Source of the DNA: a virus | Direction: 5' to 3' (one strand) | Length of the DNA stretch: 46,215 nucleotides | IMG/VR virus record: IMGVR_UViG_3300010885_016948 | Span: 1 to 46,215 of that record | Part shown: in pieces, positions 22,356 to 31,117 of the stretch | Numbering within the stretch: position 1 is the stretch's first letter | How the letters are laid out: every line of letters starts with the position of its first letter | Program-made: the position numbers and the translations under genes | The notes under the pieces: model-generated | Databases searched by the model: none | What the model was told of the DNA's origin: nothing | The model's input: the letters and a program-made list of their open reading frames with translations, nothing else

Positions 22356-24641
22356 TTAAGTACTAAGACATATAGAATGGTTACTGGACCCTACCACATA
22401 TGTTGTACTGTCCCATGCAATGGCATATAAATTAGTAACTGTCCATCCGCCAGTATATCTCCAATTGAACAAATCTTGACTAATTGCAACACGACCACCT
22501 GGACCAACCACAATATATTGTGAACCATTCCAATTTATATCGTGTATAGTTGCACTACCCCATATAGTTGAATCTCGTAACCCAACGAGAGTTATCCAGT
22601 TAATACCATCAATGCTAGCAGCAAGTAATCCACCGGACCCTCCGATAACATACCTACTACCATCCCATACCCCTGCATATGCACTTATTGGTTGACGATG
22701 GTAAGTCCATGTTAACCCATCCCCGCTTGTTGCTCCACGACCAGATAATCCAACTGCAAGACACTGTGCTAATTCTGGACTCCAAATAACACATGTTACT
22801 TTTAGAGTATTTCCCCATTCAACTCCCATTGATCCTGAGCTTGTCCAATTTATACCATCTCCACTGACCATTGTCCCAGGGCGCATTTGACTAACCGACC
22901 AATTAAATGAAGCATCTACTGTTGAGGAGGTGCTTTGCACATAAGAAGCATACCATAGTTGTCCTGGGGTTATATTACGAGTATAGACTACAGCACCGTT
23001 AAATGTAAAAGTCAATGTTGATCCACCAACATTAATTGAGTATGAATTTCCAGCGGAAGGAGTTGCTTCAGCCAGATATGGACCCGACCGTATTTTCTGA
23101 TGGCCGTAACCCACGTCGAACCCATACTCAGCCCCAGCGTTACTTTTAACTACAAAAGAAAAACTTGGATATATACCAGCGATTACTGTGCCTCCACCAA
23201 GTTCCATCGTAATGGTTCCGTATGAAAACGAGTTTGTTGATATAAATTGGTAGCTAGTGGACATTAAATATCTATTAGGGTCACCGTCTACTCCACCGCT
23301 AAGGGCTACTCCGCGTAGCCAAGTTTTAGTAAAAGTGGTGCTATCTATCGGATCAGCAAGATTCATTCCGCTTGCTACATAAGAACTCATGAAATTTATC
23401 CATGTAATACTATATGCGTAAAATGGACCTAAATTACTTTTTGTCCAACTATTACCTTGGCCGACTACAACATGTTGGTCATCAAAATAAGTAATATATT
23501 CATCACGATACGGATTCCAAGTGATAGAAAGATGGGGCCAGTTAAAGAGTGCAGTTGTTGGGAAACTATTAATCCTAGTCCATACTAATCCATCTGTACT
23601 TCTAGCTGCATAACCAGGGGTAGACACAGCTACAAACTCTGACCGTTCATTACTATATGCTATTGACCTGACACTTCCTCCACCAAAAGCTGCTATAATA
23701 CCTGATGTCCACTCTACCCCTGCGACAGGAGCAACCACTAATGTCAATGCTTTGACCGCATCTTGTAATTCCGCATCAGTAGCAACTATTGTAAAATTGA
23801 AAGTAGTTGTAGAAGGGACATACGCTGATTGAACAGCCCCATTGATTAACCCATGTTGTTGCAATGTTAAGCCAGGAGGCAATGAACTTCCTGCTGCCAT
23901 TCTGAAGTTTGTTGCGTCAGTAACATTTAATTGAATATTTGTTGGAGTTAATGCCTTTGCTGATGGTAATGGAGAAGTAGTAACCCATTGGGGCAATGGA
24001 TGACAATGAATACCGTCTACTAATTCAGCAGTACCTCCACCTGGATTCACTACATACCCAGTGTAAAATCCTACTGGTAATGCTGGAACTATTGCACCAA
24101 CTTCTGTTTCTTTAATGTAAGTAGTGGCGGTTATATATTGTCCAACGAATGCACGACAATTCGGACGAAACCCTACACCAGTAATTCTTATATACCCACC
24201 ATTGATATCAACTGAATTGGCATATGGCAATGGTTCCCAATATTGATCTGTTACCACAATGGTTGAGATTACTGGGATAAGTCCAGTAGCACCTGTTGCA
24301 CCAGTAGCACCTGGATCGGGAAATAAGAAACTATCATCACCTGATGGTCCGGTTGCACCAGTTGCACCATTAATTCCACTACCTACCAATTCTTTCCATT
24401 GAGTTGAATTGCCACTTGGAATCAATACATATTGATTATTAGTAGAACTGTTTATCCATATATGAACTTGATCATTAATCGGTAATACTGGTGCAGTTGC
24501 TGCTACTGTTATTGCTCCGGTAGTAGTACCAGTAATGATGGGTGCTAATCGTAGCCAAGCATTTTTGCTGCTGTTGTATGTATATAGTACACTATTGATA
24601 GTGGTAGTGTCACCGTCGTTTGGAGTAGTTGGGAATGCCAT
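22356..24641 (-). CDS. Large modular adhesin: stalk, Ig-like domains, Asp-box propeller with a SPRY-like insert
   Basis: The 761-aa protein opens with the array module MAFPTTPNDGDTTTINSVLYTY...W and a tryptophan module (VHIWINSSTNNQYVL). Two collagen-like GATGATG patches lie at about residues 93-118. Then come an IPT/Ig-like region (about 120-215), a He_PIG-like domain (about 225-308, SLPPGLTLQQHGLINGAV) and a propeller from about 315. The propeller has Asp boxes STDGLVW, SGDGINW, SGDGLTW and SIDGINW. Residues of about 450-590 interrupt it with a beta-sandwich-like insert (YQFISTNSFSYGTITMEL, YGFDVGYGHQKIRSG) resembling SPRY/lectin sandwiches. This fits a receptor- or glycan-binding tail fibre. 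Its ATG has no Shine-Dalgarno and a perfect TATAAATA 6 nt upstream. Confidence 0.8.
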   Translation of the reverse strand: MAFPTTPNDGDTTTINSVLYTYNSSKNAWLRLAPIITGTTTGAITVAATAPVLPINDQVHIWINSSTNNQYVLIPSGNSTQWKELVGSGINGATGATGPSGDDSFLFPDPGATGATGATGLIPVISTIVVTDQYWEPLPYANSVDINGGYIRITGVGFRPNCRAFVGQYITATTYIKETEVGAIVPALPVGFYTGYVVNPGGGTAELVDGIHCHPLPQWVTTSPLPSAKALTPTNIQLNVTDATNFRMAAGSSLPPGLTLQQHGLINGAVQSAYVPSTTTFNFTIVATDAELQDAVKALTLVVAPVAGVEWTSGIIAAFGGGSVRSIAYSNERSEFVAVSTPGYAARSTDGLVWTRINSFPTTALFNWPHLSITWNPYRDEYITYFDDQHVVVGQGNSWTKSNLGPFYAYSITWINFMSSYVASGMNLADPIDSTTFTKTWLRGVALSGGVDGDPNRYLMSTSYQFISTNSFSYGTITMELGGGTVIAGIYPSFSFVVKSNAGAEYGFDVGYGHQKIRSGPYLAEATPSAGNSYSINVGGSTLTFTFNGAVVYTRNITPGQLWYASYVQSTSSTVDASFNWSVSQMRPGTMVSGDGINWTSSGSMGVEWGNTLKVTCVIWSPELAQCLAVGLSGRGATSGDGLTWTYHRQPISAYAGVWDGSRYVIGGSGGLLAASIDGINWITLVGLRDSTIWGSATIHDINWNGSQYIVVGPGGRVAISQDLFNWRYTGGWTVTNLYAIAWDSTTYVVGSSNHSICLST

Positions 24642-24647
24642 ATTGTA

Positions 24648-24655
24648 TATTTATA
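24648..24655 (-). promoter_or_regulatory. Perfect T4 late promoter TATAAATA 6 nt from the ATG
   Basis: Minus-strand TATAAATA-TACAAT-ATG is an exact match to the T4 late consensus. T4 late transcripts start about 5-6 nt after the octamer, so the mRNA would begin at the start codon. There is no Shine-Dalgarno in the 35-nt gap. Confidence 0.65.
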
Positions 24656-24676
24656 CCAATATGGGTCAATGAAAAT

Positions 24677-27600
24677 CTACAGTACTGGTAATGATGCCGA
24701 TGGTGGGACAAAAGCTGTAGTGTATCTTGCATATTTGGTTATTCTTAGATCGTCTATATAACCAACATATGTGGCAGCACCATCATTCCTTGCACCAATA
24801 CGAGTTTGAGTTGCTGTTGCAAAACTTGCCAATGTAAATGTGCCTGCGGCTATACCATTGACATAATAAGTTACTGTTGATGATCCTGCTACTCTTACTA
24901 AAGCAACGTGTGTCCAAGTGTTAACAGTAAGAGTTGCTGTTGATTGAGTTTGCAAAGTAGCAGTGGTATCATAAACTTGTAATTTACCACTTGAGTTTAT
25001 AAAAAATACCCAACCAGAACCACCTCTGGTTTCATAAATGCATAAATCTCCAGCTACAGAAGTTGGATAAATCCACGCTTCTAATGTAAATGCTTCTGAC
25101 CCCTGAATAGCTAGTAAAGAATTAGGGCTATTTAACCAATCCCCAGTACCGTCAAAGTACATAGCGCCTGTGCCGTATTTTTTAACTGCAGTGGATACTC
25201 TAACATCACCCACTGTTGTTAAAGTATTTTTACCAGTAGCATCTTGTATTCCAGTGTTTGTGCCGGATAATAGCAGAGCACTTGGTGTCGTTACGGTAGT
25301 AGAAACACCTGTTGCAAATGTATCAAATGTAATATTTCCACTTGTTATCCATGTGTATATACGATATCCACCAGCTATTGTAACATTCGCATTGGTGGTG
25401 GATAGTGCTGCTGGTGAATCTACTGAGTACCGAATAATTACTATTCCGGAACCACCAGTACCACCAGGACTACCATAAAATCCACCAGCAGTAGAGCCGC
25501 CACCCCCACCTCCCGTATTAGCAGTACCAGAAAAACCTGTCCCAGAGGAAGCGACACCTGCGCCGCCTCCCCCCGTACCACCAGCGCCTGCAGTACCGCC
25601 ATACGTTCCGGCACCCCCACCGCCACCATATACAGATGATGATCCAGCAATAGTGCTTGTATAACCTGCCCCGCCTGCCCCGCCAACTGAACTATTAGGA
25701 GCATCTCCACCTACCGCACTAGCACCTCCCCCGCCACCACCTGGATATGGCCCAGCACTGACCCCGCTGCCACCACGATTTCCAAGTTCAGGTGCAGTTG
25801 CAGATGACGATGAATATGCATTAGAGTTTCCATATCCTGCACCACCGCCTGACCCGCCTGAAGTAGATGCTATATGACTCGCTTGATCCCAACCACCACC
25901 TCGTCCACCACCTAGTGCTGTATATGTATGAAATGAAGAGTTAGTGCCTGATGCAGACGAAGATCCGCCACCTCCAACAATTATTGTATAACTTACATTA
26001 CTTGCCATAACCACTGATGCACCTGGTCGTACACCACCAGCACCACCACCTCCACCACCAGCACCATTGCCGCAATAACCACCAGACCCTCCACCTGCAA
26101 CAACCAAGAAATCAACACCTACTTGACTAACAGTAGTAACAGAGACAGATGCTGCCAATGGAGCAGTAGGTGGAGTGAAAGCTGAAGTATAAACTGCAAG
26201 ACCTTTAACTATACGGAGGTTAGAGAGGTAACCAGGGAAATAATAGATATAGCTACCGCCTCCTGGTGAATTATCAACTTTTCCAATCCAATAACTAAAA
26301 TTTGAATTAATAATATCGACCGTTACAGAAACACTACTTGCAACCCCACTTATATAAAGTTTAACAATGCCTCCACTACGAACTAATGCTAAGTGATTCC
26401 AGTTATTAAATGAAATTGTTTGAGTAGTTGTATAATTTGCTGCGTTCAAAGTTACATTTATTCTACCATTTAGCATTAATCCAATACTTAAATAAGGAAT
26501 CCAATTGTTAGTTCCAGTTTGAGATTGTAAAATGTTTGTATTGTCTGCCGCAGGAGCAGAAGTTGGATAAATCCAAGTTTCAATAGTCCAATCAGTTCCT
26601 GATAAGTTAATTGTGCCAGATACAGTAAGAGAATCAGATGTACCGTTGAAATACATACTACCACCTACTAGTGTAGTACTATAAGCTGCAGTTGGTGCAA
26701 ATGGAGAGAATGCTTGAATTTTTGGTGACCCTGACATTACGATGGCAAATGCATTAGCAGAGTTATCTTTGAAATAGTTATTCTGTAAAGTTAATAAAAC
26801 TGTTCCTGTTACAACAGTTGCGGGTGCTATTGGTGTTACAAATATATTTGCACCAGGAGTAATAGATGCTGTTTGGAAATAAGTAGGAATATTACCCACT
26901 ACCATCTGGATATTGCTAATATATCCATAGAATACCTGTCCATATGCATTCATTCCATATACACCAGGATAATTGCTATCGTAATATGACCCTATTCGTG
27001 TTGCGTAGTCACTTACACCATTAAAATTGGTAGTATTTGACCTCTGATTAATCAATCTTCCATTCAAAAAGATTCTTTCTATATTACTAGCATCTCTAGA
27101 AACAGCAATATGATTCCAAGAATTAAATAGTACTGGATAAGATACACTAGTCGTAACACCTGCACCGGTTAATCCCCAGTAGATAGTACCAGTAGTGGGA
27201 TCTATACCCATTGCCCAGAAAAGATTATTTGCATTATTACCTTGTGAAATTATACCATGTGTAGTATTACCAGACGCACTAGAATGTCCAGATAGTGGAT
27301 AGCAAAATGCTTGTATAAAATACTGACCTGTACCTAAAGCAAATGCACTATTTGACGCTAAATTAATATTTGTGCCTCCTACTCCATCAAAGTACCCACT
27401 CCACCCCGTTTGAGAGAAGGGAGTAAATGTACCTTGAGTTGGAGTACCACTTCTTGTAATTGTAAAGTTACTTGAAGAACTATCTCTGAATTGATTGTTA
27501 TTCTGTGATTGATTATTTTGTAATGTTAGTAATACTGTCTCTGTTCCAGTAAGTGCGGCTATATTTGTACCACTACTTTGAATTCTTGATAATGGGGCTG

Positions 27601-29005
27601 TAGGAGGTGTGAATGCTCCGGTGTATACTGCGGTATTATTAACTCTTAAATTAGATATATAGCCGGTAAAGACATTATTAGTATATGCATTATTAGATTT
27701 CAATGCGCCAATAACAAATGTGGAACCTGTATAACTTTGATTACCTATAACTGTTGGAGTTCCCACTGAAACTCCATTTACATAAAGATAAAAATAACCT
27801 CCGTTAACAACCCCGGCAACGTGAGTCCAAATGTTAGGTAATATTGTACCACCAAGTATTTCAATTGGAGCAAATGTATTTTTAAACCGTAATTGATTAG
27901 ACGCATTTACTGCAAATAACCAACCTTGTTCGATGTCTCCATCGGTATACGTATAATAACTAGCAATGTTTTTATATACTCCTGATGTGGTTGGATAAAC
28001 CCAAGCTTCTATGGTAAATCCAGTGCCACCATTGCCAGATAATTGAAATTTAGAATTATTAACTGGACCGACTAAGTAATCACTACTTCCATTAAACAAT
28101 CCACTCCCATAACCAGAATAAAGTGAGGGTAAGATAAAGGGCTGAGTTACGGATATACTTGGTGTTCCACTTGCGGTAATTGTTCGTGGTGTAGATGAGG
28201 TATCTATAAAGCTATTGCGTTGACCGGTTAACAAGCTTGTTGCTGTTCCAGTAATAGCAGCGATATTACCACTAGAACTTTGAGTTGCGGTCAATGGTGC
28301 AGTAGATGGAGTAAATGAGCCAGTATAGACTGCAGTGCCTTTAACTACCCTGAAATTTGAAATATAACCCGGCCAATTGGCAAACCCAGCAGTCGGTGCA
28401 ACTGCGCCAACATACATAGTAGCTGCGCTATTAAGATTCAGAACAGTAGTACTTGTTCCATATAATGTTCCATTTATAAATATACTAGAAGTACCGGATT
28501 GTCTAGATACTGCCACATGGGCCCAACTAGTTACGGGTATTACAGCACTAGTGCTAACTAATGTAGTAAATCTGCCACCGAAATATACAGTACCAGTAGC
28601 ACTTATACCCCAAACCCAATATGAATCATCATTACCTGCTCCTGCAATATAATTTCCACTAATAGCATTTCCTGGGGATACTGCATATGTGGCAGTTGCA
28701 TATATCCAAGCTTCAACAGTAAAGTCACCGGTGCCAAAAGTAAAATCCGCACTACTCGGAACACTCAAATAATCCGTGCTACCATTAAAGTACATACTAT
28801 AATAATCAGCTTGTAATGGGTTATTCTTATTAGCACTAGGTGCACCAAATGGATTTAATTCAAATTTATTTGTACTTGCATCATCAGTAAATGGAGTTAC
28901 ATCACCATTCAATAATAAAACTGTAGTATTAAAGTAGGGATCATTTGCGGCGATACCAACTCTTAGAGTTGTAATTAATACTGCTAAAGAAGTTAAATGA
29001 AGCAT
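24677..29005 (-). CDS. Giant LamG-domain and glycine-rich adhesin
   Basis: The 1442-aa protein is built mainly of concanavalin/LamG-like sandwiches. Signature stretches (YFNGSTDYLSVP, DFTVEAWIYA, SWAHVAVSRQSG, IFINGTLYG, GYISNFRVVKGTAVYTGSFTP) recur with the domains beginning near residues 68, 303, 538, 785 and 1282, giving five domains. Between the fourth and fifth lies a glycine-rich domain (about 968-1188; VDFLVVAGGGSGG to GIVIIRYS). LamG-type domains bind carbohydrate or protein ligands, so several binding sites per chain are expected. It lacks the FPxSP start of its neighbours. It begins MLHLTSLAV 1 nt after the stop of the 189-aa gene, suggesting coupling. It is probably a tail fibre or its distal part. 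No enzymatic motif is seen. Confidence 0.82.
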   Translation of the reverse strand: MLHLTSLAVLITTLRVGIAANDPYFNTTVLLLNGDVTPFTDDASTNKFELNPFGAPSANKNNPLQADYYSMYFNGSTDYLSVPSSADFTFGTGDFTVEAWIYATATYAVSPGNAISGNYIAGAGNDDSYWVWGISATGTVYFGGRFTTLVSTSAVIPVTSWAHVAVSRQSGTSSIFINGTLYGTSTTVLNLNSAATMYVGAVAPTAGFANWPGYISNFRVVKGTAVYTGSFTPSTAPLTATQSSSGNIAAITGTATSLLTGQRNSFIDTSSTPRTITASGTPSISVTQPFILPSLYSGYGSGLFNGSSDYLVGPVNNSKFQLSGNGGTGFTIEAWVYPTTSGVYKNIASYYTYTDGDIEQGWLFAVNASNQLRFKNTFAPIEILGGTILPNIWTHVAGVVNGGYFYLYVNGVSVGTPTVIGNQSYTGSTFVIGALKSNNAYTNNVFTGYISNLRVNNTAVYTGAFTPPTAPLSRIQSSGTNIAALTGTETVLLTLQNNQSQNNNQFRDSSSSNFTITRSGTPTQGTFTPFSQTGWSGYFDGVGGTNINLASNSAFALGTGQYFIQAFCYPLSGHSSASGNTTHGIISQGNNANNLFWAMGIDPTTGTIYWGLTGAGVTTSVSYPVLFNSWNHIAVSRDASNIERIFLNGRLINQRSNTTNFNGVSDYATRIGSYYDSNYPGVYGMNAYGQVFYGYISNIQMVVGNIPTYFQTASITPGANIFVTPIAPATVVTGTVLLTLQNNYFKDNSANAFAIVMSGSPKIQAFSPFAPTAAYSTTLVGGSMYFNGTSDSLTVSGTINLSGTDWTIETWIYPTSAPAADNTNILQSQTGTNNWIPYLSIGLMLNGRINVTLNAANYTTTQTISFNNWNHLALVRSGGIVKLYISGVASSVSVTVDIINSNFSYWIGKVDNSPGGGSYIYYFPGYLSNLRIVKGLAVYTSAFTPPTAPLAASVSVTTVSQVGVDFLVVAGGGSGGYCGNGAGGGGGGAGGVRPGASVVMASNVSYTIIVGGGGSSSASGTNSSFHTYTALGGGRGGGWDQASHIASTSGGSGGGAGYGNSNAYSSSSATAPELGNRGGSGVSAGPYPGGGGGGASAVGGDAPNSSVGGAGGAGYTSTIAGSSSVYGGGGGAGTYGGTAGAGGTGGGGAGVASSGTGFSGTANTGGGGGGSTAGGFYGSPGGTGGSGIVIIRYSVDSPAALSTTNANVTIAGGYRIYTWITSGNITFDTFATGVSTTVTTPSALLLSGTNTGIQDATGKNTLTTVGDVRVSTAVKKYGTGAMYFDGTGDWLNSPNSLLAIQGSEAFTLEAWIYPTSVAGDLCIYETRGGSGWVFFINSSGKLQVYDTTATLQTQSTATLTVNTWTHVALVRVAGSSTVTYYVNGIAAGTFTLASFATATQTRIGARNDGAATYVGYIDDLRITKYARYTTAFVPPSASLPVL

Positions 29006-29006
29006 C

Positions 29007-29576
29007 TTATCCGTAAGATGATAATTGACCGAATACGGTCCATGCTGAAGAAACTCTTAACAAAGTAAATCCAACCATATCAATCTTACTAGCATTACCA
29101 GTAGGTACAGTAGATGATACCCATTTGATAGTTTGTGCTACTCCATCTATTTGAACTGCATTTGGAATATAAGCTGTTCCACCTTGATTTAATATCAATA
29201 CCACCACAATAGTTCTGTTATTAGTGGCAGGAACATTGGTTATGTTTGCAGTAAAATTTGCTGCAATACTAGTATGATAAAATATTCCACCAGTACTTAA
29301 ATCGTGAACTACATTACCAGTAGCTCCAGTTAAACTATTAATAACATCAGTTGTTTGTTGGGTTGTAGTCAATCCAGCAATTGTTAAACTAGTTAAATTA
29401 CCTAATGAAGTAATACTTGATTGTGCGGCTGTAGTTACTGTACCTGCTGTTGCTGCAGCTAAATTCGCAACAGGTGTTGTTGAATTTACAATCAAAGTAC
29501 TTGTACTAATATTACCGGCACTGATATTACCAGCAGTAGTAAATCCAGTGTCAGCAATAAAAGTGAAATTAGCCAT
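29007..29576 (-). CDS. Short tail-fibre protein, 189 aa
   Basis: The N-terminal half consists of fibre steps (GNISAGNISTSTLIVNST, AATAGTVTTAAQSSITSLGNLTSL), a motif also present in the 1483-aa fibre. The C-terminal half (VINSLTGATGNVVHDLSTGGIFYH...FTLLRVSSAWTVFGQLSSYG) looks like the common compact beta domain found at the ends of aquatic phage fibres. It lies 6 nt after the 122-aa gene and 1 nt before the LamG giant, so it may form the proximal part of a composite fibre with it. That pairing is inference. Confidence 0.75.
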   Translation of the reverse strand: MANFTFIADTGFTTAGNISAGNISTSTLIVNSTTPVANLAAATAGTVTTAAQSSITSLGNLTSLTIAGLTTTQQTTDVINSLTGATGNVVHDLSTGGIFYHTSIAANFTANITNVPATNNRTIVVVLILNQGGTAYIPNAVQIDGVAQTIKWVSSTVPTGNASKIDMVGFTLLRVSSAWTVFGQLSSYG

Positions 29577-29582
29577 CAGCTA

Positions 29583-29951
29583 TTATTCTGGAATTGCAGG
29601 AACAACTATTTCAATCCAAGCTAGTGTATCTTCATCCCATCTATACATTTTTCCATCAGTTGGCATTGGAGTAGGTGGAGCCCATTGGCAAGTATCTTCT
29701 ACTAATGTCCAGCTTGGAAATGGTTTAGGTGGAATGAAAGCATCTAGTGTGCTATCATAAGAGTATCCGATTCCTGCATAGTTTTTACGAAGTGGAGTAC
29801 CGCCAAGTCTATGTTGACCTGCAAAAGTATTATAACTTGTTTGAATCCAAGTTGATGGACTACCGACTAGACCGGTGTTGATAAAATCTTGTTCAGCTAC
29901 GATGACCTGAACTACCTGATTAGCTTCATTAATTTGTGCAAAATGACCCAT
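29583..29951 (-). CDS. Conserved small tail/fibre-associated phage protein
   Basis: The 122-aa protein starts MGHFAQINEANQVVQVIVAEQDFINTGLVG and continues TWIQTSYNT, LRKNYAGIGYSYDSTLDAFIPPKPFPSW, and PMPTDGKMYRWDEDTLAWIE. This pattern is familiar from small structural proteins encoded among fibre genes of cyanophages and related viruses. The function is unsettled. It has the best expression signals in the fibre region: an AATAAATA octamer (29973-29980) and an AAGGAG Shine-Dalgarno 9 nt before the ATG. It probably begins the sub-operon that continues into the 189-aa and 1442-aa genes. Confidence 0.85.
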   Translation of the reverse strand: MGHFAQINEANQVVQVIVAEQDFINTGLVGSPSTWIQTSYNTFAGQHRLGGTPLRKNYAGIGYSYDSTLDAFIPPKPFPSWTLVEDTCQWAPPTPMPTDGKMYRWDEDTLAWIEIVVPAIPE

Positions 29952-29972
29952 GTTAAGTGTCTCCTTATTGTC

Positions 29973-29980
29973 TATTTATT
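29973..29980 (-). promoter_or_regulatory. T4-late-like promoter octamer AATAAATA
   Basis: Minus-strand AATAAATA lies 22 nt before the ATG at 29951, with a strong AAGGAG Shine-Dalgarno between. It is the canonical leader arrangement, unlike the close-spaced octamers at several other fibre genes. Confidence 0.6.
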
Positions 29981-29998
29981 TGAATTTGGTATTATACG

Positions 29999-31087
29999 TT
30001 AAAAAGTTATTGAACCTGATCCAGTAGTGGTCCAGGTATAAGTACGATATCCATTCGCTACATTTACAGTAGGTGAGCCTGTGGTTGATGCTGCTGCTGC
30101 ATAAGTTGATAGATAACGAATTATTACAATGCCAGAACCACCAGCAGCACCGACTGCAGGGCCACCTCCACCACCACCACCACCACCAGTGTTTGCCGTA
30201 CCCGCGGTTGAGGCAACACCACTTATTGCTCCACCGGCTCCACCACCACCTAATCCGCCCGCCCAGTTACCACTTGTGTCGCGCCCTCCGCCGCCGCCTC
30301 CTGCATAGTACACTGATGATCCGCTAATTGATGATGTTAATCCTACCCCTCCGACAGCACCATATGGACCATTTAGTAACCCAGCTCCACCTACCGCGCC
30401 TGCACCGCCGCCACCCGAGCCATAGCCTGATGCACTACCACCTGCATTACCTTGTCCTGCTGTGCCCGCACCACCAGTATGTGGATTCATTGATCCACCA
30501 CCACCTGATCCGCCAGCTACACCATTACTAGCCCCACCAGATGAATCACTATTTCTACTTCCGCCGCCGCCGCCGCCAATTGATATAATACTAGCACCAA
30601 ATTGGCTATTAGTACCATTTGATCCTACAAGACTAGTACTAGTACTTCCAGCACCACCAGCGCCCACTACAACTGTAAATATTTGCCCAGGAGAGACTAC
30701 TGTCCCGCCACTAAGTAATCCACCTGCACCTCCACCACCCGCGTAATATCCGTAACCTCCACCACCACCTCCAGCAACTACCAAGTATTCTACACTGAAT
30801 GTTGCATACAATGTCGCATAAGGATACCAGATTGAACCTGTCCATATTTCAGCTACATTTGCAGTAGTATTCCATCGTGAATTACCGACCGTGGGACTAC
30901 CGGGGCGTTGAACTGTATTTCCGCTGGGCAATGCCAAAAATCCAGTGCTTGTAGTTGGAGTATCATATGATGCTACAGTTGTTGCAGTAACTGTCGCTCT
31001 CCAGGATGTTCCATTCCATATCCAAGTTTTTGAACCTAAGGTATAGGTTTGATTCAATGTGGGACTTGCTGGTAAAGTTATTGCCAT
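29999..31087 (-). CDS. Glycine-rich modular adhesin A (362 aa)
   Basis: Modules: the array module (MAITLPASPTLNQTYTLG...WNGTSWRA), a linker YDTPTTSTGFLALPSGNTVQRPGSP, a tryptophan module NSRWNTTANVAEIWTGSIWYP, then a glycine-rich domain from VEYLVVAGGGGGG to GSGIVIIRY, and a C-terminal cap ending NGYRTYTWTT. The glycine-rich domain resembles Gly_rich_2-type domains and recalls the polyglycine-II adhesin of phage S16 gp38, whose loops bind receptors. The nearest paralogue is the 370-aa gene at 44415-45527, with near-identical flanking modules but different glycine-rich loops. It is coupled to the upstream paralogue by a stop/ATG junction with 1-nt spacing. Confidence 0.85.
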   Translation of the reverse strand: MAITLPASPTLNQTYTLGSKTWIWNGTSWRATVTATTVASYDTPTTSTGFLALPSGNTVQRPGSPTVGNSRWNTTANVAEIWTGSIWYPYATLYATFSVEYLVVAGGGGGGYGYYAGGGGAGGLLSGGTVVSPGQIFTVVVGAGGAGSTSTSLVGSNGTNSQFGASIISIGGGGGGSRNSDSSGGASNGVAGGSGGGGSMNPHTGGAGTAGQGNAGGSASGYGSGGGGAGAVGGAGLLNGPYGAVGGVGLTSSISGSSVYYAGGGGGGRDTSGNWAGGLGGGGAGGAISGVASTAGTANTGGGGGGGGGPAVGAAGGSGIVIIRYLSTYAAAASTTGSPTVNVANGYRTYTWTTTGSGSITF

Positions 31088-31117
31088 TTTATTGATACCT
31101 ATATCTAATTATTACTA
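31083..31117 (-). repeat. Adhesin junction repeat J1
   Basis: A 35-bp stop/start junction between adhesin B and A. It encodes the RYRYQ end, TAA, 1 nt, then the ATG of the next gene. It appears base-identical to J4 and J5 over the 35 bp. Confidence 0.9.

Noticed and set aside
20384-24641. Catalytic sialidase activity of the Asp-box proteins
   Set aside because: Asp boxes are structural. I could not identify an arginine triad or catalytic Tyr/Glu pattern, so only a propeller fold is claimed.
28940-29005. Signal peptide at the start of the LamG giant (MLHLTSLAVLITTL)
   Set aside because: Phage tail proteins assemble in the cytoplasm. The hydrophobic stretch lacks a basic n-region, and the protein is coupled to other fibre genes.
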